From positions 1-9,068 of the forward strand of contig JBOHDE010000163.1 of the NCBI GenBank assembly GCA_050699035.1: 9,068 nt of DNA, in the 5' to 3' direction. The notes beneath the pieces were generated by a model. That model was given only the letters and a program-made list of their open reading frames with translations. It was not told where the DNA came from and did no database searches. Positions 1 through 6,585 of this stretch are shown piece by piece. The stretch is from WHTB01 sp050699035 (GTDB lineage: Bacteria > Actinomycetota > Actinomycetes > Propionibacteriales > Nocardioidaceae). A program made the translations under genes and the position numbers. Numbering within the stretch: position 1 is the stretch's first letter; each line of letters opens with the position of its first letter.

Positions 1-2599
1 TGAGCAGCAACGGGCGTTGCAGGGTGCTGCGATCCAGCAGCACGGCGAGGTGGCCGTCGGTCACCCCCGGCACCAGCGGGACCACGTCGGCCACGCGGAC
101 GGTCACGTCGACGCCCTGTATCTCGAGTTCGACGGTGTCGCCGACGGACAGGTCGAGCGCCGACGCCGCGTCCGCGCTGACCGCGGCGGGGTACGGGCCG
201 CCGGAGTCGCCGCCCGCACCGGCGAGCAGGCCGTACCCGCTCCAGCTGCTGGTCTGCGAGCAGGTGATGCTGAAGCTCGTCCCGCCCCCCGACCACACGG
301 CGCTGGCGGCGGTGGGCGCACCGTCGAGCGTGACCGAGGTCAGGCTCGCCGACACCACGAGACCGCGTTCGCCGACGCGTCGCGCGGCCGGGTTGACGGC
401 GAGGTTGCACCGCTCGGCGTACACCGACAGCTGCAGCCCGACCAGGCGTAGCGGCTCGTCCACCCACTCGGGCCACTCCAGGCCGAGGGTGGTCCGAGAG
501 CGCCGCTCGGCCCGGAGGTTGAGGACGGTCCCGTCCACGTCGGCGACCAGCAGCTGGCCGCCCTGGACGTCGACCTGGGTGTTGTCGAGGTGGAGGTCGA
601 CCTGCGTCGTCCCGGGCGCGATCTCGACGCCCCCCGACGACGCCCAGCGTTCGCCGGCCAGCATGCTGAGGGTGCCGGCCGGCGGTGCCGGCTCGAACAC
701 GTCCACGTCCATCGCCGTGCCGTCGACGTCGACGAGGTCGGCGAGCATCACGTCGACATCCGCGTCGCCCACGGCTGTGGTCGACGTGCTGACCGGCAAC
801 GTCGTGCGCACGCCGTCGACGGCCGCCAGCTGCTGGCGCAGTACCAGGCTCGGCGTGCTTCCGACGGACTGGTCCGGTCGCAGCCGCATGTCGCCGCCGA
901 CGGAGTACGTCGCTCGCGCCTCCCGCGCCTCCCGCTGGCTGGACACCTGGAGCACGGCGAACCAGAGGCTGCTCGTCCCGAGCGCGACCACCAGCATCAG
1001 CGGCAGCGCGCTGCCGACCGAGCGGGCGACCGACCGGGTGGACAGCGGCGCCGGGAGGCTACGCAACCCGGTCGTGCCGCGGGCCAGCAGCCGGCTGAGG
1101 GGTGCCGTGGCCAGCACCAGGAAGGCGCAGCCGGTGAGCAGCACCAGGGCGGGGGACAGCACCAGCAGCGGGTCGACCGCGTCGGCGCCCGAGCCTGCGC
1201 CCGCGCTCGCCACCGTGTCATAACGCAGCAGCTGAGCGGTCGCGGCGGCACCGAGCGCCACCAGCAGCAGGACGCCGAAGATGCCGGCGGCCAGGTGGAG
1301 ACGCCGCTGTCGAGGACCGGGGTCGGCCCGCTCGGCGCGGGCGGAGCTGGCCCGCGCGATGCTCGGCACGACCAGCGCGACCGTGCAGGCGAGACCCGCG
1401 GCGGCTCCGCTGGCCCAGCCCGCGACCCCGAGGTCGCCGACGCCGTCCAGCGAGCCGACGCGCGACGCGACCAGGGGGCCGCCGACCGCTCCGACCAGGC
1501 CGCAGCCGAGTGACTCGACCAGGCTCGGGCGGACCAGCTGCCAGCGAGCGGCACCGCGCGAGCGCAGCAGGGTCTCCTCACCGGCCCGCGACGCCGCCAG
1601 CTGCCCGGCGACCATGGTCAGGCCGACCAGGCCGAGCAGGAGCACGATGACGGCCGGCACCAGCAGCAGCGAGCGGAAGACCACCAGCGACCGGGACTGG
1701 CTGGACAGCACCTCGGGCAGGGAGTTGCTGACCCGCATCGACCCGCCGGAGAACTCCTCGGCCGCCGCGGCGAGCTCGGTGCGGCTGCGCGCGGCCGCGT
1801 CCGCGAGGAGGGGCAGTTGGTCCGGCGTGATGCCTGCGATCTCGGGGACCGCACGCCACTGTGCGGTCGGCACCGGCCCAGCGACGGTCGCGAACGCCTG
1901 CGGCGAGGTGAGCAGTGGGCCCCACTGGGCCTCCGCGGGTTGATCGGACTGCGTCGAGCCGGCCGCCGCCGCGGTCTCGTCGGCCGGTGCCGGGACCAGG
2001 CTCTCGAGCCAGCGTTCCTGGGAGGTGTCCGGTGGTGACCAGACACCGACGACGGTGCTGGAGACGGTGACCGACGCGTCGAGCCGGCTGCGCAGCTGCA
2101 TCCGGTCGCCCACGGCGAGCTCGAACTTCGCGGCCGTGGCAGCGGGGATCGCCACCTCGAGGGCGTCGCCGGCGGTCGGCAACCGGCCCTCGGTCAGCTC
2201 GAGCCGGCCCTCGTCCCCGACGAGCAGGCCGAACCTGAACAGGTCGACGTCCTGGGTGGTCGCCCGGTTGTCACGGAGGTCGTAGCTGACCGACTCCGCC
2301 TGGCCGACGATCGTCCCGCCCCGCAGCTCCACGATCGGCGCCAGCGCGGCGCGGACGACCGAGTCCTGGCCGACGGGGTCCTCGTCGTCGTACATCGTGG
2401 CGGCGGTGACGACCGAGTCGTCATGCGCCATCGCCTGCACGCTCGCGTCGACGGCGTCCTGGACGAGGTCGCGCATGCTGGTGACCAGCGCAGTGACGAG
2501 GGTGCAGAGCACCAGGACGCTGACGAGCAGGGCGGCGACGGCGCTGCGGCGGGTGGCGGCGCGGCCGGCCACGAAGCCCAGGGTTCCCCGAGTGCCCAC
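1..2599 (-). CDS. FtsX-like ABC transporter permease, large two-unit type (C-terminus cut by left edge)
   Basis: The minus-strand frame is open from a GTG at 2599 to the window edge, about 866 codons with no stop. It starts after a strong Shine-Dalgarno GGGGAGG, 4-5 bases upstream. Visible order: one N-terminal membrane helix (about residues 19-40); a large soluble, presumably extracytoplasmic domain (about 45-295); a helix near 309-332; then the FtsX signature region (about 336-370, with SRAGEETLLRSRGAARWQ), typical of the cytoplasmic loop that contacts the ATPase. Further hydrophobic helices lie near 435-458, 475-497 and 529-546, followed by a second large soluble domain. This is the duplicated helix-domain-helices plan of long actinobacterial FtsX/MacB-type permeases, so the second FtsX domain should lie beyond the left edge. 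By family it would move or release a lipid, peptide or lipoprotein across the membrane using a separate ATPase. No ATPase gene is visible here and the substrate is unknown. Confidence 0.85.
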   Translation of the reverse strand, partial: MGTRGTLGFVAGRAATRRSAVAALLVSVLVLCTLVTALVTSMRDLVQDAVDASVQAMAHDDSVVTAATMYDDEDPVGQDSVVRAALAPIVELRGGTIVGQAESVSYDLRDNRATTQDVDLFRFGLLVGDEGRLELTEGRLPTAGDALEVAIPAATAAKFELAVGDRMQLRSRLDASVTVSSTVVGVWSPPDTSQERWLESLVPAPADETAAAAGSTQSDQPAEAQWGPLLTSPQAFATVAGPVPTAQWRAVPEIAGITPDQLPLLADAAARSRTELAAAAEEFSGGSMRVSNSLPEVLSSQSRSLVVFRSLLLVPAVIVLLLGLVGLTMVAGQLAASRAGEETLLRSRGAARWQLVRPSLVESLGCGLVGAVGGPLVASRVGSLDGVGDLGVAGWASGAAAGLACTVALVVPSIARASSARAERADPGPRQRRLHLAAGIFGVLLLVALGAAATAQLLRYDTVASAGAGSGADAVDPLLVLSPALVLLTGCAFLVLATAPLSRLLARGTTGLRSLPAPLSTRSVARSVGSALPLMLVVALGTSSLWFAVLQVSSQREAREARATYSVGGDMRLRPDQSVGSTPSLVLRQQLAAVDGVRTTLPVSTSTTAVGDADVDVMLADLVDVDGTAMDVDVFEPAPPAGTLSMLAGERWASSGGVEIAPGTTQVDLHLDNTQVDVQGGQLLVADVDGTVLNLRAERRSRTTLGLEWPEWVDEPLRLVGLQLSVYAERCNLAVNPAARRVGERGLVVSASLTSVTLDGAPTAASAVWSGGGTSFSITCSQTSSWSGYGLLAGAGGDSGGPYPAAVSADAASALDLSVGDTVELEIQGVDVTVRVADVVPLVPGVTDGHLAVLLDRSTLQRPLLL

Positions 2600-2712
2600 G
2601 CGGCCTCCCCTCGTGTGCGCGCCGCTCCAGGGCGCCGCCTTGACAGACGCCCGCCCGGACTGACCGTAGGGCTAGACCAGTCCACGCGTCTGTGGGCCGT
2701 AGCCGGGTTGTG

Positions 2713-2736
2713 TTGTGACGGAGTCCGTTCTGTGAC
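2713..2736. promoter_or_regulatory. possible regulator site: two TGTGAC direct repeats around a small dyad
   Basis: This lies in the 226-bp divergent gap between the permease and the AraC-type gene. TGTGAC occurs at 2714-2719 and again at 2731-2736, 17 bp apart. The 11-bp dyad ACGGAGTCCGT (2718-2728) lies between them. AraC-family proteins often bind direct repeats or bipartite sites, so this is a candidate autoregulatory site. The match is short and could be chance. A further weak inverted repeat, CGAAA/TTTCG, is at 2760-2774. Confidence 0.2.
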
Positions 2737-2813
2737 CTACCAGGATCCTCCACCGCCCGCGAAACCGCATTTCGTTGCCCGCTTCGTCCTGGTCGCACTC
2801 GGCAGCGACACGT

Positions 2814-2819
2814 TACCTT
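2814..2819 (+). promoter_or_regulatory. -10-like element for a leaderless AraC-type gene
   Basis: TACCTT fits the actinobacterial TAnnnT -10 pattern and ends 6 bases before the ATG at 2826, which would put the transcription start on the A of the ATG. No Shine-Dalgarno precedes that start, which supports leaderless translation. No good -35 hexamer is visible at 17-18 bp (the region near 2791-2797 is only weakly similar). Confidence 0.45.
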
Positions 2820-2825
2820 CTGGTG

Positions 2826-3305
2826 ATGCCGAGCGACAGCGGACCGGAGCCGTGGCGGCTGCGTTCGGAGGCGCTGCTGGCCGCGCTCCGCCGCGCTCGT
2901 GACCTGGTCGACCGGCACTACGCCGAGCCGCTCGATCTCGACGACCTGGCCCGGGCCGCCGGCTACTCCCGATTCCACTTCGCCCGTGCCTTCCGCACCG
3001 TGTACGGCGAGACGCCCGGCCGTTATCTGACCCGCCGCCGGATCGAGCGCGCGGCGGAGTTGCTGCGTTGGGCCAACCTCACCGTCACCGAGGTGTGCCA
3101 GCTGGTCGGCTTCAGCAGCCTCGGCTCGTTCAGCACCGCGTTCCGCGACTTCCTCGGCACCTCGCCGGCCCAGTTCCAGCGAGACGCGCATCGGTCCGGG
3201 CCGCCGCCGATTCCGGGCTGCTACGTACTCATGTTCGGCGTCCCGGCCGCGCGGGCGCCGAGGTCAGCAATCTCGGAGAAGTCGGGGACCGGGTCCGACG
3301 TCTAA
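2826..3305 (+). CDS. short AraC-family transcriptional regulator
   Basis: The product is 159 residues and consists of little more than the AraC DNA-binding domain, with no separate ligand-binding domain before it (MarA/SoxS-like size). The first helix-turn-helix is about residues 37-57 (LDDLARAAGYSRFHFARAFR). The second is about 85-114 (VTEVCQLVGFSSLGSFSTAFR, then GTSP), the classical AraC signature. A tail of about 40 residues follows, with PPPIPGCYVLMFG. From memory, similar tails occur in actinobacterial AraC proteins encoded next to VOC genes. The ATG at 2826 is chosen because a TACCTT element ends 6 bases upstream. A TTG at 2775 in the same frame would add 17 residues but has no ribosome site, and a GTG at 2823 is also possible. 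The VOC gene starts 31 bp downstream, so the two are probably cotranscribed and the VOC gene is the likely target. The inducer is unknown. Confidence 0.88.
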   Translation: MPSDSGPEPWRLRSEALLAALRRARDLVDRHYAEPLDLDDLARAAGYSRFHFARAFRTVYGETPGRYLTRRRIERAAELLRWANLTVTEVCQLVGFSSLGSFSTAFRDFLGTSPAQFQRDAHRSGPPPIPGCYVLMFGVPAARAPRSAISEKSGTGSDV

Positions 3306-3311
3306 CGTCGG
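3295..3311. promoter_or_regulatory. perfect 7+7 bp dyad at the araC-like/VOC junction
   Basis: CCGACGT, a 3-base centre (CTA), then ACGTCGG: every arm position pairs. It spans the stop codon of the regulator (TAA 3303-3305) and ends 11-12 bases before the Shine-Dalgarno of the VOC gene. It could be an operator or an RNA hairpin that tunes expression between the two genes. It has no T-run, so a standard intrinsic terminator is unlikely. TAACGT inside it also fits a weak -10 pattern, but without a -35. Confidence 0.4.
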
Positions 3312-3336
3312 CAGCGACCACGAAAGGAGTCGTCTC

Positions 3337-3795
3337 ATGATCACCAAGCTGGGTGTCGCCGGCGTCTACGTCACCGACTACGACGAGGCGAAGGAGTTCT
3401 TTCTCGGCAAGCTGGGGTTCACCGAGCGGTTCGACGTGAAGATGGAGAACGGCTATCGCTGGCTCACCGTCGGGCCGCCGGCCAGCCCGGACTTCCAGCT
3501 GAGCCTGACCGTTCCCGGACCGCCGATGCACGACGAGGAGACGGTGGCCGCGCTCCGGATGCTGATGGCCAAGGGCGCGCTCAGTGCCGGCGCTTGGAAC
3601 ACCGACGACTGCCACCAGACGTACCGCGAGTATTCGGGGCGCGGGGTGGAGTTCCTGCAGGAGCCCCAGGACCGCCCCTATGGCGTCGAGGCGGTGTTCC
3701 GCGACCCCTTCGGCAACTGGTACAGCCTGAACCAGACCAATGACATCGCCGCCGACGCCGAGGAGATCAGCAAGTTCTACGAGCCCGGTAGCTGA
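3337..3795 (+). CDS. VOC (vicinal oxygen chelate/glyoxalase-fold) family protein
   Basis: The product is 152 residues. The start is firm: AAAGGAG at 3323-3329 lies 7-8 bases before the ATG. Two VOC half-modules can be read. The first is about residues 3-60 (GVYVTDYDEAKEFFLGKLGF, a typical first beta-alpha unit). The second is about 83-132 (TDDCHQTYREYSGRGVEFLQ, later VFRDPFGNWYSL), close to the usual DPxGN strand. In metal-dependent glyoxalases and dioxygenases the first strand carries a His and the last strand a Glu. Here the first strand reads KLGVAGVYV with no His, and the residue after DPFGNWY is Ser, so the classic metal site looks incomplete. It may be a binding or resistance-type VOC protein, or use other ligands. 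It follows the AraC-type gene by 31 bp and is probably its target. The substrate is unknown. Confidence 0.88.
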   Translation: MITKLGVAGVYVTDYDEAKEFFLGKLGFTERFDVKMENGYRWLTVGPPASPDFQLSLTVPGPPMHDEETVAALRMLMAKGALSAGAWNTDDCHQTYREYSGRGVEFLQEPQDRPYGVEAVFRDPFGNWYSLNQTNDIAADAEEISKFYEPGS

Positions 3796-3878
3796 CCCTC
3801 CCGGTGTGGTCGTCGACGTCCCGCGGTTCTGAGTACGGGTGTGTGGCACGCGCCTGCGGACCTGGCGAGCATCGACGG

Positions 3879-3884
3879 TAGGGT
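3879..3884 (+). promoter_or_regulatory. possible -10 element for scoAB
   Basis: TAGGGT fits TAnnnT and lies 35 bases before the scoA ATG, in the 124-bp gap after the VOC gene. The region 17-18 bp upstream (TGCGGA, 3855-3860) is a poor -35 match. The gap size suggests scoAB has its own promoter. I see no convincing terminator after the VOC gene. Confidence 0.28.
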
Positions 3885-3919
3885 CGCGGCGGAGACGGAC
3901 TTCGAGAGGGAGGCCCTTC

Positions 3920-4696
3920 ATGGACAAGGTGGTCAGCAGCGCCGCCGAGGCGGTTGCCGATGTGGGCGACGGCGTGTCGTTGTCGGTGGGCGGGTTCGGG
4001 TTGTGCGGCATCCCGAGCGTGCTGATCCAGGCCCTGCTCGACAAGGGGGTGACCGACCTGGAGGCCGTCTCCAACAACTGCGGAGTCGACGACTGGGGTC
4101 TCGGGCTGCTGCTTCGGGAGAAGCGGATCCGCCGGATGGTCTCGTCGTACGTCGGCGAGAACAAGGAGTTCGCCCGGCAGTACCTGTCCGGCGAGCTCGA
4201 GGTGGAGCTGACGCCGCAGGGCACGTTGGCGGAGCGGCTGCGGGCAGGTGGGTCGGGCGTCCCGGCGTTCTACACCCGCACCGGCGTCGGCACCCAGGTC
4301 GCCGAGGGTGGGTTGCCGTGGAAGTACGACGATGCCGGCAACATCGCGGTGGCGTCGCCGGCGAAGGAGACCCGCGAGTTCGACTTCCTCGGCGAGCGGC
4401 AGGAGTTCGTCCTGGAGGAGTCCATCACCTGCGACTTCGGTCTGGTCCGGGCCTGGAAGGGCGACCGGCACGGCAACCTGGTGTTCAACCAGTCCGCCCG
4501 CAACTTCAACCCGCTGTGCGCGATGGCCGGCCGGGTCACGATCGCCGAGGTCGAGGAGCTGTACGAGCCGGGCGAGCTCGCCGCCGACGACATCCACCTG
4601 CCGGGCATCTACGTGCAGCGGGTGGTGCCACTGACTCCGGAGCAGGCGGCGGACAAGCGGATCGAACGGCGCACGGTCACCGAGAGGAGCAGCTGA
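3920..4696 (+). CDS. scoA: 3-oxoacid CoA-transferase subunit A (acetoacetate:succinyl-CoA type)
   Basis: The product is 258 residues, a little above the usual length of about 230-250 for the alpha subunit. The start is set by AGAGGGAGG at 3905-3913, 6 bases before the ATG; the same frame is open upstream (ATG at 3839) but that part has no ribosome site and does not look like the family. Motifs: the glycine-rich loop GGFGLCGIP (about 24-32), NNCGVDDWG (about 52-60), SYVGENKEF (about 76-84), TPQGTLAERLRAGGSGVPAF (about 98-117) and ARNFNPLCAMAG near the C-terminal third. These are class I CoA-transferase alpha-subunit hallmarks. With ScoB it moves CoA between succinyl-CoA and a 3-oxoacid such as acetoacetate in the cytoplasm. 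The beta-ketoadipate enzymes PcaI/CatI are close relatives, but no aromatic-degradation genes are seen here. Confidence 0.92.
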   Translation: MDKVVSSAAEAVADVGDGVSLSVGGFGLCGIPSVLIQALLDKGVTDLEAVSNNCGVDDWGLGLLLREKRIRRMVSSYVGENKEFARQYLSGELEVELTPQGTLAERLRAGGSGVPAFYTRTGVGTQVAEGGLPWKYDDAGNIAVASPAKETREFDFLGERQEFVLEESITCDFGLVRAWKGDRHGNLVFNQSARNFNPLCAMAGRVTIAEVEELYEPGELAADDIHLPGIYVQRVVPLTPEQAADKRIERRTVTERSS

Positions 4697-5349
4697 TGGC
4701 GCTGACACGTGAGCAGATGGCGGCGCGGGCGGCGGCCGAGCTGTCGGACGGCGCGTACGTCAACCTCGGCATCGGGCTGCCGACACTGGTGCCGAACTAC
4801 GTGCCGGACGACGTCGAGATCGTGCTGCAGTCCGAGAACGGCATCCTCGGCGTCGGCGCGTACCCGTACGACGACGACGTCGACGCCGACCTGATCAACG
4901 CCGGCAAGGAGACCGTGACCCTGCGCAAGGGCGCGTCGTTCTTCGACTCCGCCACCAGCTTCGGGATGATCCGCGGTGGCAAGGTGGACGCCGCCATCCT
5001 CGGTGCGATGCAGGTGTCGAAGGTCGGCGACATCGCGAACTGGATGATCCCCGGCAAGATGGTCAAGGGGATGGGCGGCGCGATGGACCTCGTGCACGGC
5101 GCCAAGAAGGTCGTGGTGCTGATGGAGCACGTCGCGAAGGACGGCTCGTACAAGATCGTCGACGAGTGCTCGCTGCCGTACACCGGCAAACGGGTCGTGC
5201 AGCGGATCATCACCGACCTCGCGGTCATCGACGTGACCCCTGACGGCCTCGAGCTGGTCGAGACCGCGCCTGGTGTCAGCGTCGACGAGGTCCGCGAGAA
5301 GACCGAGCCAGAGCTCACCGTCGCCGAGTCCCTGCACGAGATCGCCTAG
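4696..5349 (+). CDS. scoB: 3-oxoacid CoA-transferase subunit B (catalytic)
   Basis: The product is 217 residues, normal for the beta subunit. The ATG overlaps the scoA stop by one base (TGATG), with AGAGGAG 6 bases upstream, so the two are translationally coupled. Motifs: NLGIGLPTLV (about 23-32); QSENGILGVG (about 45-54), in which Glu47 is the expected catalytic glutamate that forms the enzyme-CoA thioester; GGKVDAAILGAMQV; GKMVKGMGGAMDLV; and EHVAKDGSYKI. All are class I CoA-transferase beta-subunit hallmarks, and none of the expected blocks is missing. The frame stays open leftwards through scoA, but only the part from 4696 resembles the family. The gene ends 24 bases before the stop of the convergent KTSC gene. 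Confidence 0.93.
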   Translation: MALTREQMAARAAAELSDGAYVNLGIGLPTLVPNYVPDDVEIVLQSENGILGVGAYPYDDDVDADLINAGKETVTLRKGASFFDSATSFGMIRGGKVDAAILGAMQVSKVGDIANWMIPGKMVKGMGGAMDLVHGAKKVVVLMEHVAKDGSYKIVDECSLPYTGKRVVQRIITDLAVIDVTPDGLELVETAPGVSVDEVREKTEPELTVAESLHEIA

Positions 5350-5356
5350 CCCACTC

Positions 5357-5375
5357 AGCGCTCGGGTACGGCGCT
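5357..5375. terminator. weak hairpin between convergent scoB and KTSC genes
   Basis: AGCGC (5357-5361) can pair with GCGCT (5371-5375) around a 9-base loop. An alternative pairing is CTAGC (5346-5350) with GCTAG (5373-5377). The stem is short, overlaps the KTSC stop codon and has no T-run, so a role as bidirectional terminator is only a guess from position. Confidence 0.22.
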
Positions 5376-5583
5376 AGCCGTCGACGAAGCGGTAATGCGG
5401 CTTGATCTGGGTGTTGAGGTACGTGCCCGGGCTCGGTGACCGGATCAGCGCGGCGTGCACGAACTCCGACACCTCGAGGTACCGGTACACGCCGCCATTG
5501 GTGAACTCGACCTCCAGGGTCTGCGACTCCCGGTCATAGCCGACCGATGCAATGCTGGACGAGTCGAGGCGCTTGCGCTTCAC
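5374..5583 (-). CDS. KTSC-domain small protein
   Basis: The product is 69 residues from a GTG at 5583, with AGAAAGGAG 4-5 bases upstream. Nearly the whole protein is one KTSC domain: SSSIASVGYD (about 8-17), LEVEFTNGGVYRYLEVSEFV (about 23-42) and SPGTYLNTQI (about 51-60), then a final aromatic strand PHYRFVDG. The domain is named for its presence at the C-terminus of some lysyl-tRNA synthetases; its molecular role is not established. The GTG overlaps the stop of the upstream nucleotidyltransferase by four bases (GTGA), so the two are almost certainly one operon with coupled translation. A longer reading of the same frame upstream lies inside the nucleotidyltransferase gene and is Arg/Pro-rich shadow. 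No catalytic residues can be assigned. Confidence 0.85.
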   Translation of the reverse strand: MKRKRLDSSSIASVGYDRESQTLEVEFTNGGVYRYLEVSEFVHAALIRSPSPGTYLNTQIKPHYRFVDG

Positions 5584-6332
5584 GGCACTCCTTTCTGGTG
5601 GCGGGCGGGGTCGGTGCCGTCGAGTCGGTGGCCGGCGAACAGGCGCCCGCCGTACAGATCGAGGATCTGCTCGCTCACTTGGCACAGCAGGGCGATCTCG
5701 CCGGCTGTCGCCGCGTGCAGGCCGGCGACCAGTGCGTCGGCATGCGTCGACCCGGTGGCCCGGTCGAAGGCGCGGACGTCGCGGAGTAGCCCCTTGCCTG
5801 TGCCCGACCAGCGGCGGGCTCCGGTCAGCAGCAGCTCCGCGGCCTGCTGCCACAGGGCGGCCGCGACGGCGGTCCGTTCTCCTTGTTCGGTCGCCCCGGC
5901 GAGGTCGTCGAGCAGGTCGGTCACCGCGTAGCGGGCCGAGGCCAGCTCGTTGGCGGTGAGCGGCTCGGGCCCGGCCGCGACCTGCGCTCGGCAGTCGGCC
6001 TGCAGCCGCGCGCCCGAACCGTCCACGTCGAACAGCACCAACGAGTCGCCGACGAGCCGCATGAGGGTCGGCTGACGACGCGCCAGGTCGGTGCCGCGAT
6101 AGTGCGCGAGCGAGGTCTCGGTGTGGACGAACAGCTCCACCGGCCAGCCGTCGTGCAGCAGCGACTCGCGGAACGGCGCCGGCGGTCCGGGCAGCAGCAC
6201 CGTGATGTCGAGGTCGGACGTCGTGGTCGCGTTATCGCGCACGACGCTGCCGCCGAGCCAGGCGGCGCGAGCGGTGGCGAACCGATCGGCGACCAGCGCC
6301 CGCGCGGTGTCGGTCGGGTCCGGTCGTGCCAT
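5580..6332 (-). CDS. nucleotidyltransferase-fold protein of unknown substrate
   Basis: The product is 250 residues from the ATG at 6332. The N-terminal domain shows the polymerase-beta nucleotidyltransferase signature: GGSVVRDNATTTSDLDITVL (about 27-46), with Gly27-Gly28-Ser29 and the metal-binding pair Asp40 and Asp42. Glu66 in VELFVH is the likely third carboxylate. The C-terminal half (about 125-235) is helical and Ala/Leu-rich, as in AadA/KNT-like and MNT-type proteins. By family it would transfer a nucleotide from NTP to a small molecule, RNA or protein; the target is not known. A start at 6371 (13 residues longer) is possible but would lie inside the arm of a long inverted repeat, and neither start has a Shine-Dalgarno. 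A CACAAT hexamer ending 6 bases before 6332 favours the shorter form. It is coupled to the KTSC gene by a GTGA overlap. There is no HEPN partner, so this is not a standard MNT/HEPN toxin-antitoxin pair. Confidence 0.85.
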   Translation of the reverse strand: MARPDPTDTARALVADRFATARAAWLGGSVVRDNATTTSDLDITVLLPGPPAPFRESLLHDGWPVELFVHTETSLAHYRGTDLARRQPTLMRLVGDSLVLFDVDGSGARLQADCRAQVAAGPEPLTANELASARYAVTDLLDDLAGATEQGERTAVAAALWQQAAELLLTGARRWSGTGKGLLRDVRAFDRATGSTHADALVAGLHAATAGEIALLCQVSEQILDLYGGRLFAGHRLDGTDPARHQKGVP

Positions 6333-6338
6333 CGCACC

Positions 6339-6344
6339 ATTGTG
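6339..6344 (-). promoter_or_regulatory. possible -10 element for a leaderless nucleotidyltransferase gene
   Basis: CACAAT on the minus strand matches four of six bases of TATAAT and ends 6 bases before the ATG at 6332. That is the same spacing as the candidates at 2814-2819 and 7947-7952. No -35 is evident. Confidence 0.25.
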
Positions 6345-6366
6345 GAGCACGGTCGTTGACCTGGCC

Positions 6367-6434
6367 CTCATCGACTGGCGCGTTCCGTAGGGACAAACCG
6401 GATGCTGGGCCTACGCAACGCGCCAGTCGATGAG
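6367..6434. repeat. 25-bp inverted repeat with 18-base loop (long hairpin)
   Basis: The left arm is 6367-6391 and the right arm 6410-6434. Eighteen consecutive pairs (CTCATCGACTGGCGCGTT in the left arm) are followed by one mismatch and six more pairs, giving 24 of 25. The loop is 6392-6409. No T-run lies on either side, so it is not a textbook intrinsic terminator, although T-poor hairpins can act in high-GC actinobacteria. It sits 35 bp upstream of the nucleotidyltransferase ATG. It could be a terminator, a structured RNA element, a recombination site or a remnant of a small mobile element. The sequence alone does not decide. Confidence 0.8.
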
Positions 6435-6533
6435 CGGCGCAGGCTGAGCTCGGCAGCAGTGCACGATCCGGCCCGCCTACTCGCGCCGACGTTGCCCCGT
6501 GTACGGCCGCCGCTCACAGACCCTGTTCCGCCC

Positions 6534-6566
6534 GTCGAAGATTGCCCAATTGGGCAAAATTCCACC
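6534..6566. repeat. palindromic repeat, copy 1
   Basis: This is a 33-bp unit matching copy 2 at 29 of 33 positions, offset exactly 52 bp. Its core is the perfect 16-bp palindrome TTGCCCAATTGGGCAA (6542-6557). With two mismatched pairs the dyad extends to 26 bp (6537-6562). AATT at the centre is unusually AT-rich for this region. Confidence 0.85.
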
Positions 6567-6585
6567 TCGATCCGCGCAGAGCCGG

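Noticed and set aside
24..1943. Several long plus-strand frames opposite the permease
   Set aside because: The minus-strand frame reads as a coherent membrane protein with FtsX motifs over the whole stretch; the plus-strand frames are Ser/Thr/Arg-rich shadows.
2194..2685. A minus-strand frame starting at 2685 overlapping the permease N-terminus
   Set aside because: It is out of frame with the FtsX product and Ser/Arg/Pro-rich, and the permease start at 2599 has the Shine-Dalgarno.
3841..4695. Upstream extension of the scoB frame through scoA, giving a 502-residue protein
   Set aside because: The upstream part is Arg/Gly/Pro-rich with no family match, and it overlaps scoA completely. The family sequence and a ribosome site begin at 4696.
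3767..4708. A minus-strand frame of 313 codons opposite scoA
   Set aside because: It is antisense to a clear CoA-transferase gene, with a His/Arg/Gln-rich composition and no ribosome site.
5584..5853. N-terminal extension of the KTSC protein to about 159 residues
   Set aside because: The added part is Arg/Pro-rich shadow of the nucleotidyltransferase. The GTG at 5583 has AGAAAGGAG just upstream.
5580..6332. MNT/HEPN toxin-antitoxin pair
   Set aside because: The partner gene encodes a KTSC domain, not a HEPN protein, and no RxxxxH-type motif was seen in it.
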